Of a DNA stretch of 64,000 bases, positions 7,570 to 17,451 are shown piece after piece. Position numbers and translations under genes: made by a program. How positions within the stretch are numbered: position 1 is the stretch's first letter; the number at the start of each line of letters is the position of its first letter. The notes below the pieces were generated by a model that made no database searches, had not been told where the DNA came from, and saw nothing but the letters and a program-made list of their open reading frames with translations. Origin of the DNA: Rhodocyclaceae bacterium (GTDB lineage: Bacteria > Pseudomonadota > Gammaproteobacteria > Burkholderiales > Rhodocyclaceae); NCBI GenBank assembly GCA_028687645.1, contig JAQTZQ010000001.1, forward strand, positions 23,980 through 87,979, read 5' to 3'.

Positions 7570-9705
7570 ATGTCAAATAAAAATAAAATTTTTAAAATTA
7601 AAAATGCCATTAATCATGTCACGAATGATAAGACAAAGATTTATGGTTTCATTAATACCATTTTTGCGTTTGGGTTTTCATACCTGCTCGCTGTACTTCT
7701 TTACTACGTGCTTAATAGCTATAGAGATTACGGGAGTATTGAGGCGGAAGAAGTATTTAAGCGTTTTAACGATTTAGACTGGTACTTAATATTAGCGTAT
7801 TTTGCTGTTAGCATATTAATTTCCCTGTTTATAGAGTTATTCGCTTATCGTCCATTTATGCGACCGATACGTCGTGCCATAGCAAAAAAAAATGGGGATC
7901 ACTTTAAATATGGGATGACTTATATCTATGATGGTGACCAATGTAGGTTTTCCAGTTCCGATACATTTGGTTGGGGTGGCGGAAAAACAGACTTGGAATA
8001 TATTAATTACATTTCAATGATCTTGATCGGGTTTCCATTTTTAATTCTGATTCCCATTGAACATAAGATTCAGTATTTAAGGAGTCGTCAATATTTTACA
8101 AAAATCTTCTTCTTTTTGGCCGTGCAACTAAGACTAGCCATCTTTCCAAAAAATGCTGATCTCCTCATGTTTAAAGCGTGTGAGAAAATGATACTCGTGC
8201 AAGAATCCGACATTAATTACGGTAAATCGCGTTACTACTTGGCGCTGATGACTGAGAAGATCGGACGCAATCGATTTAACGCACAAGTTGATCAGGATAT
8301 GTTGACTCGAACGCAGGAACTTTTGATAGAGGCCATCGATCTTGGTGTAGAGAATGCAGAGTTTCAGTTGGGAATGTTTTACCTGCAATATGCCAGCACA
8401 CTTGCAGATCGGTCAGTTAATGGCAACAAAGAGGGAGTAAGACTACTTCAGAATGTCATTTCGAAGCCGTCGAGCAACCTGGGAACTTGTAACATGTGCC
8501 GAATCGCAATTGCCAAATCACTTTCTGACTCTGAAGATGCAGATGAACTGGAGTACGCAATAAAAATACTAGATGACTTTGATATTGGTAACAAAGAAAC
8601 AGCCAAATTAGAGCGTAGTGGTTTATTTGTCAGAGACTGTTTGAAAGACAGAAGAGAAAAAAATGACGCTGCGTTTATTAAAGAGGCATTTAGGCTGACA
8701 ATGATTAACCCGATGAAACATGATTCCATACCACTTGACAAGAGAATGATTAATGCGGATTACACCTCGTTAAATGACATAAAAACAAAATTGAATCTAA
8801 AACTTGCAAATGCACGCGAGATTGAATTGATCAAAACTCTCGAAGCCGAAAAAAGGAAGGCCACAGAAAACCTGATGGCGATGTTCTCCCATAAATTCAG
8901 GGGGCCGGTTGACAGCATTATTTTCAACACTCAACACAAACACGATGAGCGCATTTATCTGGATGCCGCGCGAACCATGACCGGCTTGTTGGAAGTGTTC
9001 AGCATCGTTTCCACCGAACCCGAAAATTTGGCTGAGGCGATGCGAAACGACCTTGGGGGCAGTGGTTCGCCGGAAAAAACCATTCTGCGCTCCTTGAAGT
9101 TGGCTTTGATGCAGTTGCTCTCCCAGCGAAACATAAAGCGCATGTCGCGGCATTATTGGCGCCATGCCCGTCGCGGCGGCCTGGTGCCGGAGAATGTCAG
9201 TTTCAAGGACTGGGCGACCCAGTCAGAAACGACCGTGTTGGAGAAAGAAATTCAGGAAAAGCTGGAAATGGCGGTGAGCGCCCTTTCCATCGAAAACGGC
9301 GCGGTGGAGCTGTTGGCCTGGCTGCAGAGCAACCTCTTCGCAACCACGATTGAAGTCGCCGACGATAGCCAAATCCGATTTGCTGAGTATGGGCGTAAAG
9401 AGGCCTTGCTGATCACCATCATGACTGAAGTGCTGGTCAATGCCATCAAACACACGGATGTCACATCTAGCCAGCCATTGAGCATAAGCTGGAAAGAAGA
9501 AGATCAAGCACTGGTGTTTGAATGTACCAACCCGAGTAGCCGGGAATCGCGCAGTGGTGTAAGCCGTGGCAGTGGCAAAGGCCATCTGTTTTTGAAGACA
9601 CTGCTGGATAAAATGCAGGGTGAATTCAAACCTGATGTGTATAGAGATTTATCTTCGGTTCATATAACCATGCCGTATGATTTGCTTAAAGGAGCTGCAA
9701 AGTGA
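7570..9705 (+). CDS. Membrane sensor histidine kinase with helical (TPR/Sel1-like) middle region
   Basis: 711 residues. Four hydrophobic segments lie at about 31-50, 70-92, 146-165 and 176-192. A helical middle part, roughly 200-400, has Sel1/TPR-like spacing (AIDLGVENAEFQLGMFYLQYA). The C-terminus holds a histidine-kinase core: an H-box around H441 (MFSHKFRGPVDSI), an N-box with N624 (ITIMTEVLVNAIKHT) and a glycine-rich lid at 663-671. The H-box differs from the common HE[LI]RTP form. The downstream receiver-HEPN gene starts inside its stop codon, so the two are coupled and probably partners. The 5' half (to about 8800) is much more AT-rich than the 3' half, suggesting a chimera. Confidence 0.82.
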   Translation: MSNKNKIFKIKNAINHVTNDKTKIYGFINTIFAFGFSYLLAVLLYYVLNSYRDYGSIEAEEVFKRFNDLDWYLILAYFAVSILISLFIELFAYRPFMRPIRRAIAKKNGDHFKYGMTYIYDGDQCRFSSSDTFGWGGGKTDLEYINYISMILIGFPFLILIPIEHKIQYLRSRQYFTKIFFFLAVQLRLAIFPKNADLLMFKACEKMILVQESDINYGKSRYYLALMTEKIGRNRFNAQVDQDMLTRTQELLIEAIDLGVENAEFQLGMFYLQYASTLADRSVNGNKEGVRLLQNVISKPSSNLGTCNMCRIAIAKSLSDSEDADELEYAIKILDDFDIGNKETAKLERSGLFVRDCLKDRREKNDAAFIKEAFRLTMINPMKHDSIPLDKRMINADYTSLNDIKTKLNLKLANAREIELIKTLEAEKRKATENLMAMFSHKFRGPVDSIIFNTQHKHDERIYLDAARTMTGLLEVFSIVSTEPENLAEAMRNDLGGSGSPEKTILRSLKLALMQLLSQRNIKRMSRHYWRHARRGGLVPENVSFKDWATQSETTVLEKEIQEKLEMAVSALSIENGAVELLAWLQSNLFATTIEVADDSQIRFAEYGRKEALLITIMTEVLVNAIKHTDVTSSQPLSISWKEEDQALVFECTNPSSRESRSGVSRGSGKGHLFLKTLLDKMQGEFKPDVYRDLSSVHITMPYDLLKGAAK

Positions 9706-11075
9706 GTGCATTTTTATGGGTAGAGGATTTTGAAGGCGGGCAATATCGCGAGTTTGCCTTCAAGTTGTTTGGCGAAGCATTAGGTATTCCAGCCCATGAC
9801 TTTTCAGATACAGAAACGGGTTTGAAGCAGCTATTGAAGAAAAACGATATTTATCTGGCGACTAATTTTGCTGATGGGCTCCGATTTATCAACGATGAAT
9901 CGGAGCGTAAAAGAATTGATTATGTGGTTCTGGATATTGATTTGGCACTCATGGGGCCAGACATCTCAGATGATGAACCGCTTATCCGACCCGTGCTGGA
10001 GAGCTGGTACAACTACAAGCCAGCCGATGCCAACGAGGAAGAATCATTCAATCGAGCTTGTGATGAACTGAAACGCGTCGCCGGTTATCATTTATATGTT
10101 GATCTGGTTGTAAATCTACGCTTTCCGCGTGACCGCATATTGTTTTGTTCAAATCATGGCGGCTACCTCAAGGCCATTCAGGATAGTTTCAACGGGGCAA
10201 AAATCAAGCCGCCAGCAGTGCTCACCAAATCCGATCCTGCCTTGAGCCATGAAGTAAGTGCTTTTTACGCTGATGAATATAGCCATGTTCGGCGCATCAT
10301 CCTTGCTATTTGCGATGAACTGTCAGATGCGCTTCGATTCAAACAAGCCGAATTTACTATGGCAAAAGTTTTCAAAAATTCCGAGGACACGCTTAAAGCA
10401 ACCGATGGCGCGTATTTTCTCGGTGTTTTGCCCCATCTTTTGCCGGCTTATCTCAATGACGATACTGAAATTCGATTGGTATATCGGCAGCTTGTCCGCG
10501 CCTTGACGCAAGAGTTTGTTGATAAGGTGGATTACGAAGGCATGCCGAAAAACAAGAAGCCATTTGTCAGAGTGCTCCATACCATAAGAAACTGGACAAG
10601 CCACGACAGCAGGGCACTAAATAATCTGGACGCCAGTGATGTGGCATATATATTTTACCTTTTCATTCAGACGGGATTTTCGATCAAGACGACAGTCATC
10701 GAATCTGTATTGGGTGATCTTTTGAACATTATCGGGCGTCACGGAGAAATAGATCACGAACTTCTCAACAGAGCAATCATCAATTCGATTGAAGATGTTT
10801 CACAACGAGGTGATGCTTTGTCAGATGAGGCAAAGAGCATTTTCTATCAAGAAAGAACGCCCTTTGGACTGAAAGTAAATTTACTTTCCCAAAATTCCTG
10901 TTTGTTCCCGGGTGAGCAAAAAAAATTCATTTATCAAATATTTTGGCACAACATTGTGACTCTGAATGACACAAATAGCTTGTCACCCCAATCGACCTTC
11001 TTCAGCAATGACGGCGCTTACGCCGCTATAAAACAGTTGTCGCATAGAATCTTCAATAAGTCTTTTGTGGTGTGA
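9702..11075 (+). CDS. Receiver-domain protein with a HEPN-like RxxxxH RNase motif
   Basis: 457 residues. The first ~180 read as a response-regulator receiver: FLWVEDFEG with acidic residues E8/D9, a likely phosphorylation site D78 in DYVVLDIDL, and a possible conserved lysine K176 in VLTKSD. It is longer than usual, with an insertion around 85-130. The rest has no DNA-binding HTH. It is an all-helical region with FVRVLHTIRNWTSHDSRAL, where R296-N297-W-T-S-H301 fits the HEPN ribonuclease signature (R, polar, x3, H). It starts with GTG at 9702 behind AAGGAG, overlapping the kinase stop. I infer a phosphorylation-controlled RNase effector. The receiver is fairly secure; the HEPN call is a motif-level inference. 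Confidence 0.75.
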   Translation: MSAFLWVEDFEGGQYREFAFKLFGEALGIPAHDFSDTETGLKQLLKKNDIYLATNFADGLRFINDESERKRIDYVVLDIDLALMGPDISDDEPLIRPVLESWYNYKPADANEEESFNRACDELKRVAGYHLYVDLVVNLRFPRDRILFCSNHGGYLKAIQDSFNGAKIKPPAVLTKSDPALSHEVSAFYADEYSHVRRIILAICDELSDALRFKQAEFTMAKVFKNSEDTLKATDGAYFLGVLPHLLPAYLNDDTEIRLVYRQLVRALTQEFVDKVDYEGMPKNKKPFVRVLHTIRNWTSHDSRALNNLDASDVAYIFYLFIQTGFSIKTTVIESVLGDLLNIIGRHGEIDHELLNRAIINSIEDVSQRGDALSDEAKSIFYQERTPFGLKVNLLSQNSCLFPGEQKKFIYQIFWHNIVTLNDTNSLSPQSTFFSNDGAYAAIKQLSHRIFNKSFVV

Positions 11076-11117
11076 CCCGCCCGTCCCATTAGCCGCCATT
11101 TGATATTGCGACCATTC

Positions 11118-12647
11118 ATGCCGCCGTCAGAATCTACGCCGATTGTAATTTCGGGTGCTATCACTCACCTCCTATGCTGGATCGGTAGCCTCGACCTGAA
11201 ATCCGCCAAAGCCTCTGAGGTCAACGGCCCAATCACGGCCACTGTCCGCGCGTTGGAATCTTCGCTAGCCAAGGTGGTTCTGCTTAGCAATTTCCCGGCT
11301 GCTGACAATACGCTATTCATGGATTGGCTGCGCCAGTACACGGCGGCAGAGATTGAGTTGGGCTGGGATCAGCCCGGTATGAGTCCTGTGGACTATCGCG
11401 CCATTCATGCCGCTGAGAAGGCGGTTCTGGTGCGTTATGCGCCTTTGGGCAAGCGTTCAGCCATTTTGCTCAGCCCAGGCACCCCGCAAATGCAGTCGGT
11501 CTGGTTGTTATTGGCCAAGACCTATTACCCTGCCTTGGTGTTGCTGGCTTCGTCGATTCAGCAGGGTGTCGAGCAAGTCGATTTTCCGTTTCAGATTGCG
11601 GCGGAATTCACGCCGCTGTCCGATGCCAAGCTACACGAACTGGTCAGCGCACCGGAATCCGTCACCGAGTTTGACGACATTTTGACTTGTGCCGAAGGGG
11701 TGCAAACGCTCAAGCAGAAGGCGGCGCAATTAGCGCGGCGCGATCTGCCGGTGTTGTTGCTAGGTGAAACCGGTACCGGCAAGGAGCTGTTTGCCACTGC
11801 CATTCATCATGCCAGTACGCGGGACGGGCAGCCGATGATTGCCCTTAACTGTGGTGCCATCCCACCCGAACTGGTGGATGCGGAGTTGTTCGGCCATGAA
11901 AAGGGGGCCTTTACCGGTGCCATACAGCGCAAGTCGGGTATTTTTGAGTCGGCTAATGGCGGCACGGTGTTTCTGGATGAGATTGGCGAGTTGCCTTTGC
12001 TTGCTCAGGTGCGCCTGCTGCGAGTGTTACAGGAAAAACGAATCCGGCGCGTGGGTGGGAGTGAGGAGGTCGCTATTGATGTGCGGATCATCGCCGCTAC
12101 GCATCGTGACCTAGCCCAGCAGGTCGCCAGCGGGCAGTTCCGGGAAGACCTGTTTTATCGACTCTCCATTGGCGTACTGACACTACCGCCTCTGCGTGAA
12201 CGTGCTGGTGACATCCTGTTTCTGGCCGAGCATCTGTTGCAGTCGATTGCGGCAGCAGAGGACTTGCCGGTCAAACGCCTTTCCAGCGAAGCCGCCTGTT
12301 TGATTCTGAACCACAGCTGGCCCGGCAATGTGCGAGAACTACAGAACACCCTGCTGCGGGCGACGCTCTGGCAACGCGGGGAGACTTTGACGGCGGATGA
12401 CCTAGAACAGGCATTGCTGCGACGACCGACCAGCTCGGATCGAGCCTCCGACACAATTCTTAACCGACCCTTTGGCGGCTCATTTCAGCTGGAAGCCCTG
12501 TTGGATGACGTAGAGCGCCACTTTCTGTTGCGCGCAATGCAGCAAGCGAATGGGGTGAAGAAGGCGGCTTCGGATTTGCTCGGTTATCGCGATACGAATC
12601 AGACGCTGAACAAACGGCTGGCAAAGCATGGGCTCAGTATTGGGTGA
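11118..12647 (+). CDS. Sigma54-dependent activator with N-terminal CARF-like sensor domain (RtcR-like)
   Basis: 509 residues from the ATG at 11118. The AAA+ domain is complete: Walker A GETGTGKE at 216-223, the sigma54-contact loop GAFTGA at 263-268, Walker [10 protein letters not shown] and the arginine region [11 protein letters not shown] Fis-type HTH ends the protein ([21 protein letters not shown]). The N-terminal ~170 residues look like a Rossmann-type CARF domain, with KVVLLSNF near 52-59 and the loop SPGTPQMQ at 119-126, as in RtcR, which senses RNA-derived ligands. It follows the receiver-HEPN gene by 42 bases. It probably activates the promoter at 6387. No rtcA or rtcB lies in the window. 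Confidence 0.85.
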   Translation: MPPSESTPIVISGAITHLLCWIGSLDLKSAKASEVNGPITATVRALESSLAKVVLLSNFPAADNTLFMDWLRQYTAAEIELGWDQPGMSPVDYRAIHAAEKAVLVRYAPLGKRSAILLSPGTPQMQSVWLLLAKTYYPALVLLASSIQQGVEQVDFPFQIAAEFTPLSDAKLHELVSAPESVTEFDDILTCAEGVQTLKQKAAQLARRDLPVLLLGETGTGKELFATAIHHASTRDGQPMIALNCGAIPPELVDAELFGHEKGAFTGAIQRKSGIFESANGGTVFLDEIGELPLLAQVRLLRVLQEKRIRRVGGSEEVAIDVRIIAATHRDLAQQVASGQFREDLFYRLSIGVLTLPPLRERAGDILFLAEHLLQSIAAAEDLPVKRLSSEAACLILNHSWPGNVRELQNTLLRATLWQRGETLTADDLEQALLRRPTSSDRASDTILNRPFGGSFQLEALLDDVERHFLLRAMQQANGVKKAASDLLGYRDTNQTLNKRLAKHGLSIG

Positions 12648-12649
12648 TC

Positions 12650-12859
12650 AATTTAACTGTTGAACTCGGGTGGTTGGCTTACTACGGGAAGTTCTGTCGC
12701 TCGACGAGGTATCCAGTGTTCAGGCATTTCAACAAGACGTTGTTGGCTTGGGCAATGCGAGAGTACCGTCGGTTTAGACATCACAAGATAAGGCGTTTGT
12801 ATCACCCGGGAATTTTCGATGCAATACCGGCAAATCGGGAGCGAAACTTACTTCGATGA
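12650..12859 (+). pseudogene. Remnant of a group II intron reverse transcriptase/maturase C-terminus
   Basis: The translation GWLAYYGKFCRST..PVFRHFNKTLLAWAMREYRRFRHHKIRR matches the C-terminal maturase/endonuclease-proximal end of group II intron RTs ('W..YYg.f..s.l...l..ln..l..W...KyK.l'). Nothing of the RT palm domain precedes it, and the frame is lost after about residue 53. It is a fragment left between the sigma54 activator gene and the RecQ-like helicase gene. I looked for an intron domain V hairpin downstream and saw none. Confidence 0.6.
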
Positions 12860-13088
12860 ATTTATGGGGAAGAAGGGAACATCCTTAGAGCCAGATTGGA
12901 CAGAGAAATGGCCCTTCTAAAAGCGAATGGGGCTTATTGCTGTCAGATAAAATAGACCACAGCAATAAATGTGAACAGCGGCTTGGGTGAGCCCCTGAAA
13001 GGTCACTTTTGGTCAATTGGATGGTGAGCAGAGGCTCCTATCAACAAATGACCCAACTGTCGCCCTCCTGATAAGAAAGAACAATAAC

Positions 13089-15182
13089 GTGAACTACGAT
13101 CCGAAACGTGCGCTGGAACTTCTCCAAATCGGATCTGGTCGTGATGACGCGATCTTCCGTGAAGGTCAAGAAGATGCTATACGTCATATCGTTGAAGGCA
13201 AGGGACGCTTGCTGGTTGTGCAGAAGACCGGTTGGGGGAAGAGCTTTGTATATTTCATCGCGACCAAGCTGCTTCGTGAAGCCGGAAAAGGCCCCTCCTT
13301 ATTGATCTCTCCACTGTTGGCGTTAATGCGAAACCAAATTGTTGCAGCGGAGAGGATGGGGGTTCGCGCTGCAGCGATCAACTCCGACAACTTTAGCGAT
13401 TGGGCAAATATTGAACGGAGTCTTATAGCGGGTGAGCTAGATATTCTTTTGATTTCACCCGAGAGGCTAGCAAATGAACGATTTAGTACGAAAGTGTTAG
13501 CTAGTGTCGCTGACCAGATTGCCATGTTGGTAATTGATGAAACACATTGCATTTCTGATTGGGGGCATGACTTCCGCCCTCACTACCGACTACTAGAACG
13601 CATCGTGAAAACCCTGCCACCTAATTTACGGCTTTTGGCAACCACTGCGACTGCCAACAATCGCGTGATGGAAGATCTCGTTGCCGTGTTAGGACCAAAG
13701 TTAGATGTTTCACGGGGCGATTTGAATCGCACCTCCCTATCACTCCAAACCATTCGCTTACCGAGCCAGGCTGAGCGCCTTGCATGGTTGGCGGAGCAAC
13801 TCTCCACCCTAGAGGGTCACGGCATCATTTACACGCTGACCGTGCGAGATGCACAGTTGGTCACAGCATGGCTGATGTTTCGTGGGTTCAATGTTAAAAC
13901 CTACACAGGTGCCACTGCTGAAAATCGTGAGACTCTTGAGAACGAGTTATTAGACAACAAAGTCAAAGCTCTTGTGGCTACAGCGGCACTGGGGATGGGG
14001 TATGACAAACCCGATCTGGCATTTGTAATCCATTACCAAAGGACAGGTTCTGTCGTTGAATACTATCAGCAGGTCGGTAGGGCTGGACGTGCGCTAGAGT
14101 CGGCGTATGGAGTACTTCTGAGTGGCGAAGAAGAAGTCAATATTGGGGACTGGTTTATCAATTCAGCATTCCCAACGCGACAAGAGGTCGCATACGTTCT
14201 TGAGGCGCTTGAGGAAGCCCCAGAAGGGCTTACCCTCAATGATCTCTTAATGCGAGTCAATCTAAGCATGGCTCGTATTGAAAAAACCATCGCATTGCTT
14301 TCACTAGAGTCGCCAGCACCAATAGTCAATGACGGCAAATATTGGCAACTCACTGCAGCAAGATTGAGTGAGGATTTTTGGGCACGAGCGGAAAGACTCA
14401 CAGCTCTGCGGCGTGTCGAGCAGCAGCAAATGCACGACTACGTCGATCTCCCTTATGGGGGGCATATGCGTTATCTAGTAAGTGCGCTTGACGGTGATAC
14501 AAATGCCGTGACAACTCCTGTCCTTCCCCCTCTTTCGACTGTTGTAAACGCAGAGTTGGTTCAGGCAGCCATAAAGTTTCTTCAATCTGCAATTCATGCA
14601 ATCCAGCCACGCAAACAATGGCCACAAGGGGGACTGCCTAAATATGGAATTAATGCGCAGTTGGGGCCAAGAAGCATTGCAAAAGAACACCAGGCTCAGC
14701 CGGGAAGGGCTCTCTGCGTTTGGGGTGATGCCGGCTGGGGTGGCAAGGTTAAGCGAGGAAAATATCACGATGGCAAATTCTCAGACGAACTGGTTATTGC
14801 ATGCGTGGACATGATTAAGGGGTGGAGCCCTCAACCCAAGCCAGCATGGGTAACATGCGTACCTTCGCTGCGCCATCCTTTTCTCGTTCCTAATTTTGCG
14901 AAACGATTGGCTGAGGCATTGGAGTTACCTTTTTTTATGGTTATCGCAAAGACTGATGAAAGGCCTGAACAAAAGAAAATGGCAAACATTGTTCAGCAGG
15001 TGCGCAATATTGACGGTTCACTCGAGCTAAATGGTCAACCTGTATCTCATGGACCGGTATTGTTAGTCGATGACATGGTTGATTCACGGTGGACGCTCAC
15101 GGTATCGGCCTGGCTTTTGCGTAAAGGAGGTAGCGGAGACGTTTGGCCTTTGGCACTCTCGCAAACGGGGTACGACGCATGA
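13089..15182 (+). CDS. RecQ-like helicase fused to a phosphoribosyltransferase domain (PsyrT/RqlH type)
   Basis: About 697 residues. The RecQ helicase core has FREGQEDAI (the Q-motif region), Walker A KTGWGKS near 46-52, [19 protein letters not shown] (the DEAH box and following RecQ loop) and [20 protein letters not shown] in the second RecA lobe. The C-terminal 150 residues end with a phosphoribosyltransferase signature, [17 protein letters not shown]. This arrangement is that of the PsyrT toxin (RqlH) of the PsyrTA/RqlHI anti-phage toxin-antitoxin family. The GTG at 13089 was chosen because family similarity begins there; a TTG at 13017 is also in frame. The stop overlaps the next start (ATGA). 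Confidence 0.85.
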   Translation: MNYDPKRALELLQIGSGRDDAIFREGQEDAIRHIVEGKGRLLVVQKTGWGKSFVYFIATKLLREAGKGPSLLISPLLALMRNQIVAAERMGVRAAAINSDNFSDWANIERSLIAGELDILLISPERLANERFSTKVLASVADQIAMLVIDETHCISDWGHDFRPHYRLLERIVKTLPPNLRLLATTATANNRVMEDLVAVLGPKLDVSRGDLNRTSLSLQTIRLPSQAERLAWLAEQLSTLEGHGIIYTLTVRDAQLVTAWLMFRGFNVKTYTGATAENRETLENELLDNKVKALVATAALGMGYDKPDLAFVIHYQRTGSVVEYYQQVGRAGRALESAYGVLLSGEEEVNIGDWFINSAFPTRQEVAYVLEALEEAPEGLTLNDLLMRVNLSMARIEKTIALLSLESPAPIVNDGKYWQLTAARLSEDFWARAERLTALRRVEQQQMHDYVDLPYGGHMRYLVSALDGDTNAVTTPVLPPLSTVVNAELVQAAIKFLQSAIHAIQPRKQWPQGGLPKYGINAQLGPRSIAKEHQAQPGRALCVWGDAGWGGKVKRGKYHDGKFSDELVIACVDMIKGWSPQPKPAWVTCVPSLRHPFLVPNFAKRLAEALELPFFMVIAKTDERPEQKKMANIVQQVRNIDGSLELNGQPVSHGPVLLVDDMVDSRWTLTVSAWLLRKGGSGDVWPLALSQTGYDA

Positions 15183-16600
15183 CGTCACTATGCTCTCCAA
15201 ATACAAAAGCAATCTTATTGCTCACTGCACCGCTGATAGTAGGGGGTAAATCATCAACACCAGAGCTACTTAAGCCGAGCGAATACAATAACCTCGCCTT
15301 TCATTTGCGCGAAATGAAGGCGCAACCAGCCGATCTCATATCTCCGGATGCGATTAATCTCATCCGTGCTTGCCAGACTGTAGTTGACGAAAACCGTCTG
15401 AAACAACTGTTGGCGCGTGGATTCCTACTTAGCCAAGCTGTTGAGCGATGGCATGCCCGTGCGATATGGGTAGTTAGTCGTGCTGATGCGGATTACCCAC
15501 AACGTTTAAAGACGCAACTGCGCGAAAAGTCACCCGCCTTGCTTTACGGTTGCGGTGACATCAGTCTTTTGGATTCTGGTGGACTTGCCATAGTTGGGTC
15601 GCGTCATGTGGATGATTCACTTGTTAACTACACGCTGGAAATAGGCAGACTTACCGCTCGTTCTGGTAAGGCATTGGTCTCAGGTGGAGCCAAGGGGATC
15701 GACCAGGCGGCCATGCGAGGGGCATTGAGTGCTGGCGGCAAAGTTCGGGGTGTTCTCGCGGATGGCCTAGAGAAAATGGCATTGGAACGCGAGTACCGCA
15801 ATCCGTTGCTCAATGGTCAACTGGTATTAATCTCGCCGTATGACCCTAATGCGGGATTTAACGTTGGTCACGCAATGGAGCGTAACAAATTTATATATGC
15901 ATTGGCAGATGCATCCTTGGTTGTAAGTTCTGATGTTGGAAAGGGCGGAACTTGGACGGGGGCCGTTGAACAACTCAATAAACAGAAGTCAGTTCCTGTC
16001 TATGTTAGATCGACAGGGGAGCCGTCAGAGGGGCTTGAGGCACTCCTTAAGAAGGGTGCGATTTCTTGGCCTAACCCACAAGACGTGAATTCGTTCGAGG
16101 CAGTATTCGATGTGGTGATACCAATCCCGGATGCATCCCCCCAGATTGCTCTATCTTTATTTTCGGACAATCAGCCTGCCAAACCTGCGGTTTCAACACA
16201 AGTGTTACTCGAACCTGTCCAGGTATCTCAAAAAGGGGGGGAGTTATTGGCAACAATTGCCGCGCTTCCTGATGAACGACTAACGACCGTATTAGCTGAG
16301 GAGCCGATAACTTTGAAGCAGGAGTGTGACGTCGAAATCGGCAATACGAATGATTTGTCAAAACAGACGTCGGCATCGGCAGAAATGCTATTCGCAGCAG
16401 TACGTGAGGCGATTCGGCAGATATTGAGCAATCCGATGAATGACTCCGAAGTTGCCGCCACTTTAAATGTCACAACTACTCAAGCAAAGGAGTGGCTAAA
16501 ACGCTTGGTCGATGAAGGTTATTTGGAGAAACAAAAAAAACCAGTCGCCTACATTATCAAGAGAAAAGGGGCGTTAGATTTGTCTGATAAGTCAAATTAG
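15179..16600 (+). CDS. DprA/Smf-like nucleotide-binding protein (PsyrA-type antitoxin)
   Basis: 473 residues. The centre is a DprA Rossmann fold: [16 protein letters not shown] near 139-155, then [20 protein letters not shown], and a later [14 protein letters not shown]. The C-terminal 60 residues form a winged helix ([22 protein letters not shown]), as in many DprA proteins. Its ATG overlaps the helicase stop. In PsyrTA a DprA-like protein is the antitoxin of the RecQ-PRTase toxin, and the gene order here is the same. A run of seven Gs at about 16235-16241 lies in the linker between the two domains. Assignment as antitoxin is by analogy. Confidence 0.82.
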   Translation: MTSLCSPNTKAILLLTAPLIVGGKSSTPELLKPSEYNNLAFHLREMKAQPADLISPDAINLIRACQTVVDENRLKQLLARGFLLSQAVERWHARAIWVVSRADADYPQRLKTQLREKSPALLYGCGDISLLDSGGLAIVGSRHVDDSLVNYTLEIGRLTARSGKALVSGGAKGIDQAAMRGALSAGGKVRGVLADGLEKMALEREYRNPLLNGQLVLISPYDPNAGFNVGHAMERNKFIYALADASLVVSSDVGKGGTWTGAVEQLNKQKSVPVYVRSTGEPSEGLEALLKKGAISWPNPQDVNSFEAVFDVVIPIPDASPQIALSLFSDNQPAKPAVSTQVLLEPVQVSQKGGELLATIAALPDERLTTVLAEEPITLKQECDVEIGNTNDLSKQTSASAEMLFAAVREAIRQILSNPMNDSEVAATLNVTTTQAKEWLKRLVDEGYLEKQKKPVAYIIKRKGALDLSDKSN

Positions 16601-16601
16601 C

Positions 16602-16898
16602 ATGACTCGATCTGAACTTGTAGCTTCTTTGGCGCAGCGTTTCCCTCAGCTTGTTCTAAAAGATGCCGAAATGGCCGTCACCGAGATACTTGGTGCAATT
16701 GCGGCAGCGTTAACGGCAGGAAATCGAGTTGAAATTCGTGGTTTCGGCTCTTTTGCCCTGAACTACCGGCCACCACGCACCGGCAGGAACCCGAAAACTG
16801 GGGAAAAAGTGGCTGTGCCAGGCAAATATGTGCCTCACTTCAAGGCAGGTAAGGAGCTGCGCGAATTGGTGATTGCAGCTTCAGTTAGCGTCAACTAG
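16602..16898 (+). CDS. IHF-beta/HU-family DNA-bending protein
   Basis: 98 residues, a full-length HU/IHF fold. It opens [15 protein letters not shown], carries the beta-arm [23 protein letters not shown] and continues [14 protein letters not shown]. These features fit IHF-beta better than HU. It begins one base after the stop of the DprA-like gene, so it belongs to the same transcript. A chromosomal ihfB normally follows rpsA, so this is an extra copy carried by the element. It could shape the defence operon's promoter or the integration complex; the role is unknown. Confidence 0.88.
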   Translation: MTRSELVASLAQRFPQLVLKDAEMAVTEILGAIAAALTAGNRVEIRGFGSFALNYRPPRTGRNPKTGEKVAVPGKYVPHFKAGKELRELVIAASVSVN

Positions 16899-17071
16899 CA
16901 GCATCCAGTGCGACTTATATTGACCTGACCTAGCGGCATAGTTCTCCCGACTTAATAGTTATGGAGAGCATCATGAATCGTCGGCAATTTTTTCTGGCAC
17001 TGGCGGCATAGTGATGGAGGCCGATGGGTGATTACTCAGTAGGGCAAGCAATTCGCTGGCATCTAGTCGGC

Positions 17072-17428
17072 CTAGCGTTTTTTGCGGGCAGGAAGCTGGG
17101 TTACCAAAATCGTGTCATTTGAAGCACACCCGCTACCATCATCACCTGTATCAGTTGCGAATTGGATTGCGTCTTGCAGTTCCCCACCGAAATTCGTTTT
17201 CGACACGAAAAAATAACCTACTTTCCCTTGATAGATGGTCGCAGCAGAGTTGAGCCTTCCTCGTCCGTTGCCATCAGCGAGGTAGCGATCCAACCCCTCA
17301 AGCTGTCGAGCCTGGAGGTTGCTAATTGTTGGCTCAAGTTTGCTTATCGTCATATGAATTGAAAGTGATCCATCATCAAGCGATTCGGACACTACCTGAA
17401 CGTTCGGCTTATTTTTTGCAATCGACAT
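17072..17428 (-). CDS. Hypothetical protein
   Basis: 118 residues, soluble, with no recognised motif. It starts MSIAKNKPNVQVVSESLDD and ends in a basic ARKKR. GGAGAAACTTC before the ATG is a good ribosome site, which supports a real gene. It lies in the same direction as the toxin-antitoxin pair immediately upstream (24 bases away) and could be cotranscribed with it. The gap 16899-17071 holds only a 12-codon reading frame with a ribosome site, which looks like a cut-off signal peptide. Confidence 0.5.
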   Translation of the reverse strand: MSIAKNKPNVQVVSESLDDGSLSIHMTISKLEPTISNLQARQLEGLDRYLADGNGRGRLNSAATIYQGKVGYFFVSKTNFGGELQDAIQFATDTGDDGSGCASNDTILVTQLPARKKR

Positions 17429-17451
17429 GAAGTTTCTCCAATGTCCTTGGG

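Noticed and set aside
16973..17011. 12-codon frame MNRRQFFLALAA with a good ribosome site
   Set aside because: Looks like a signal-peptide start cut off by a stop. Too short to call a gene; kept only as a possible relic.
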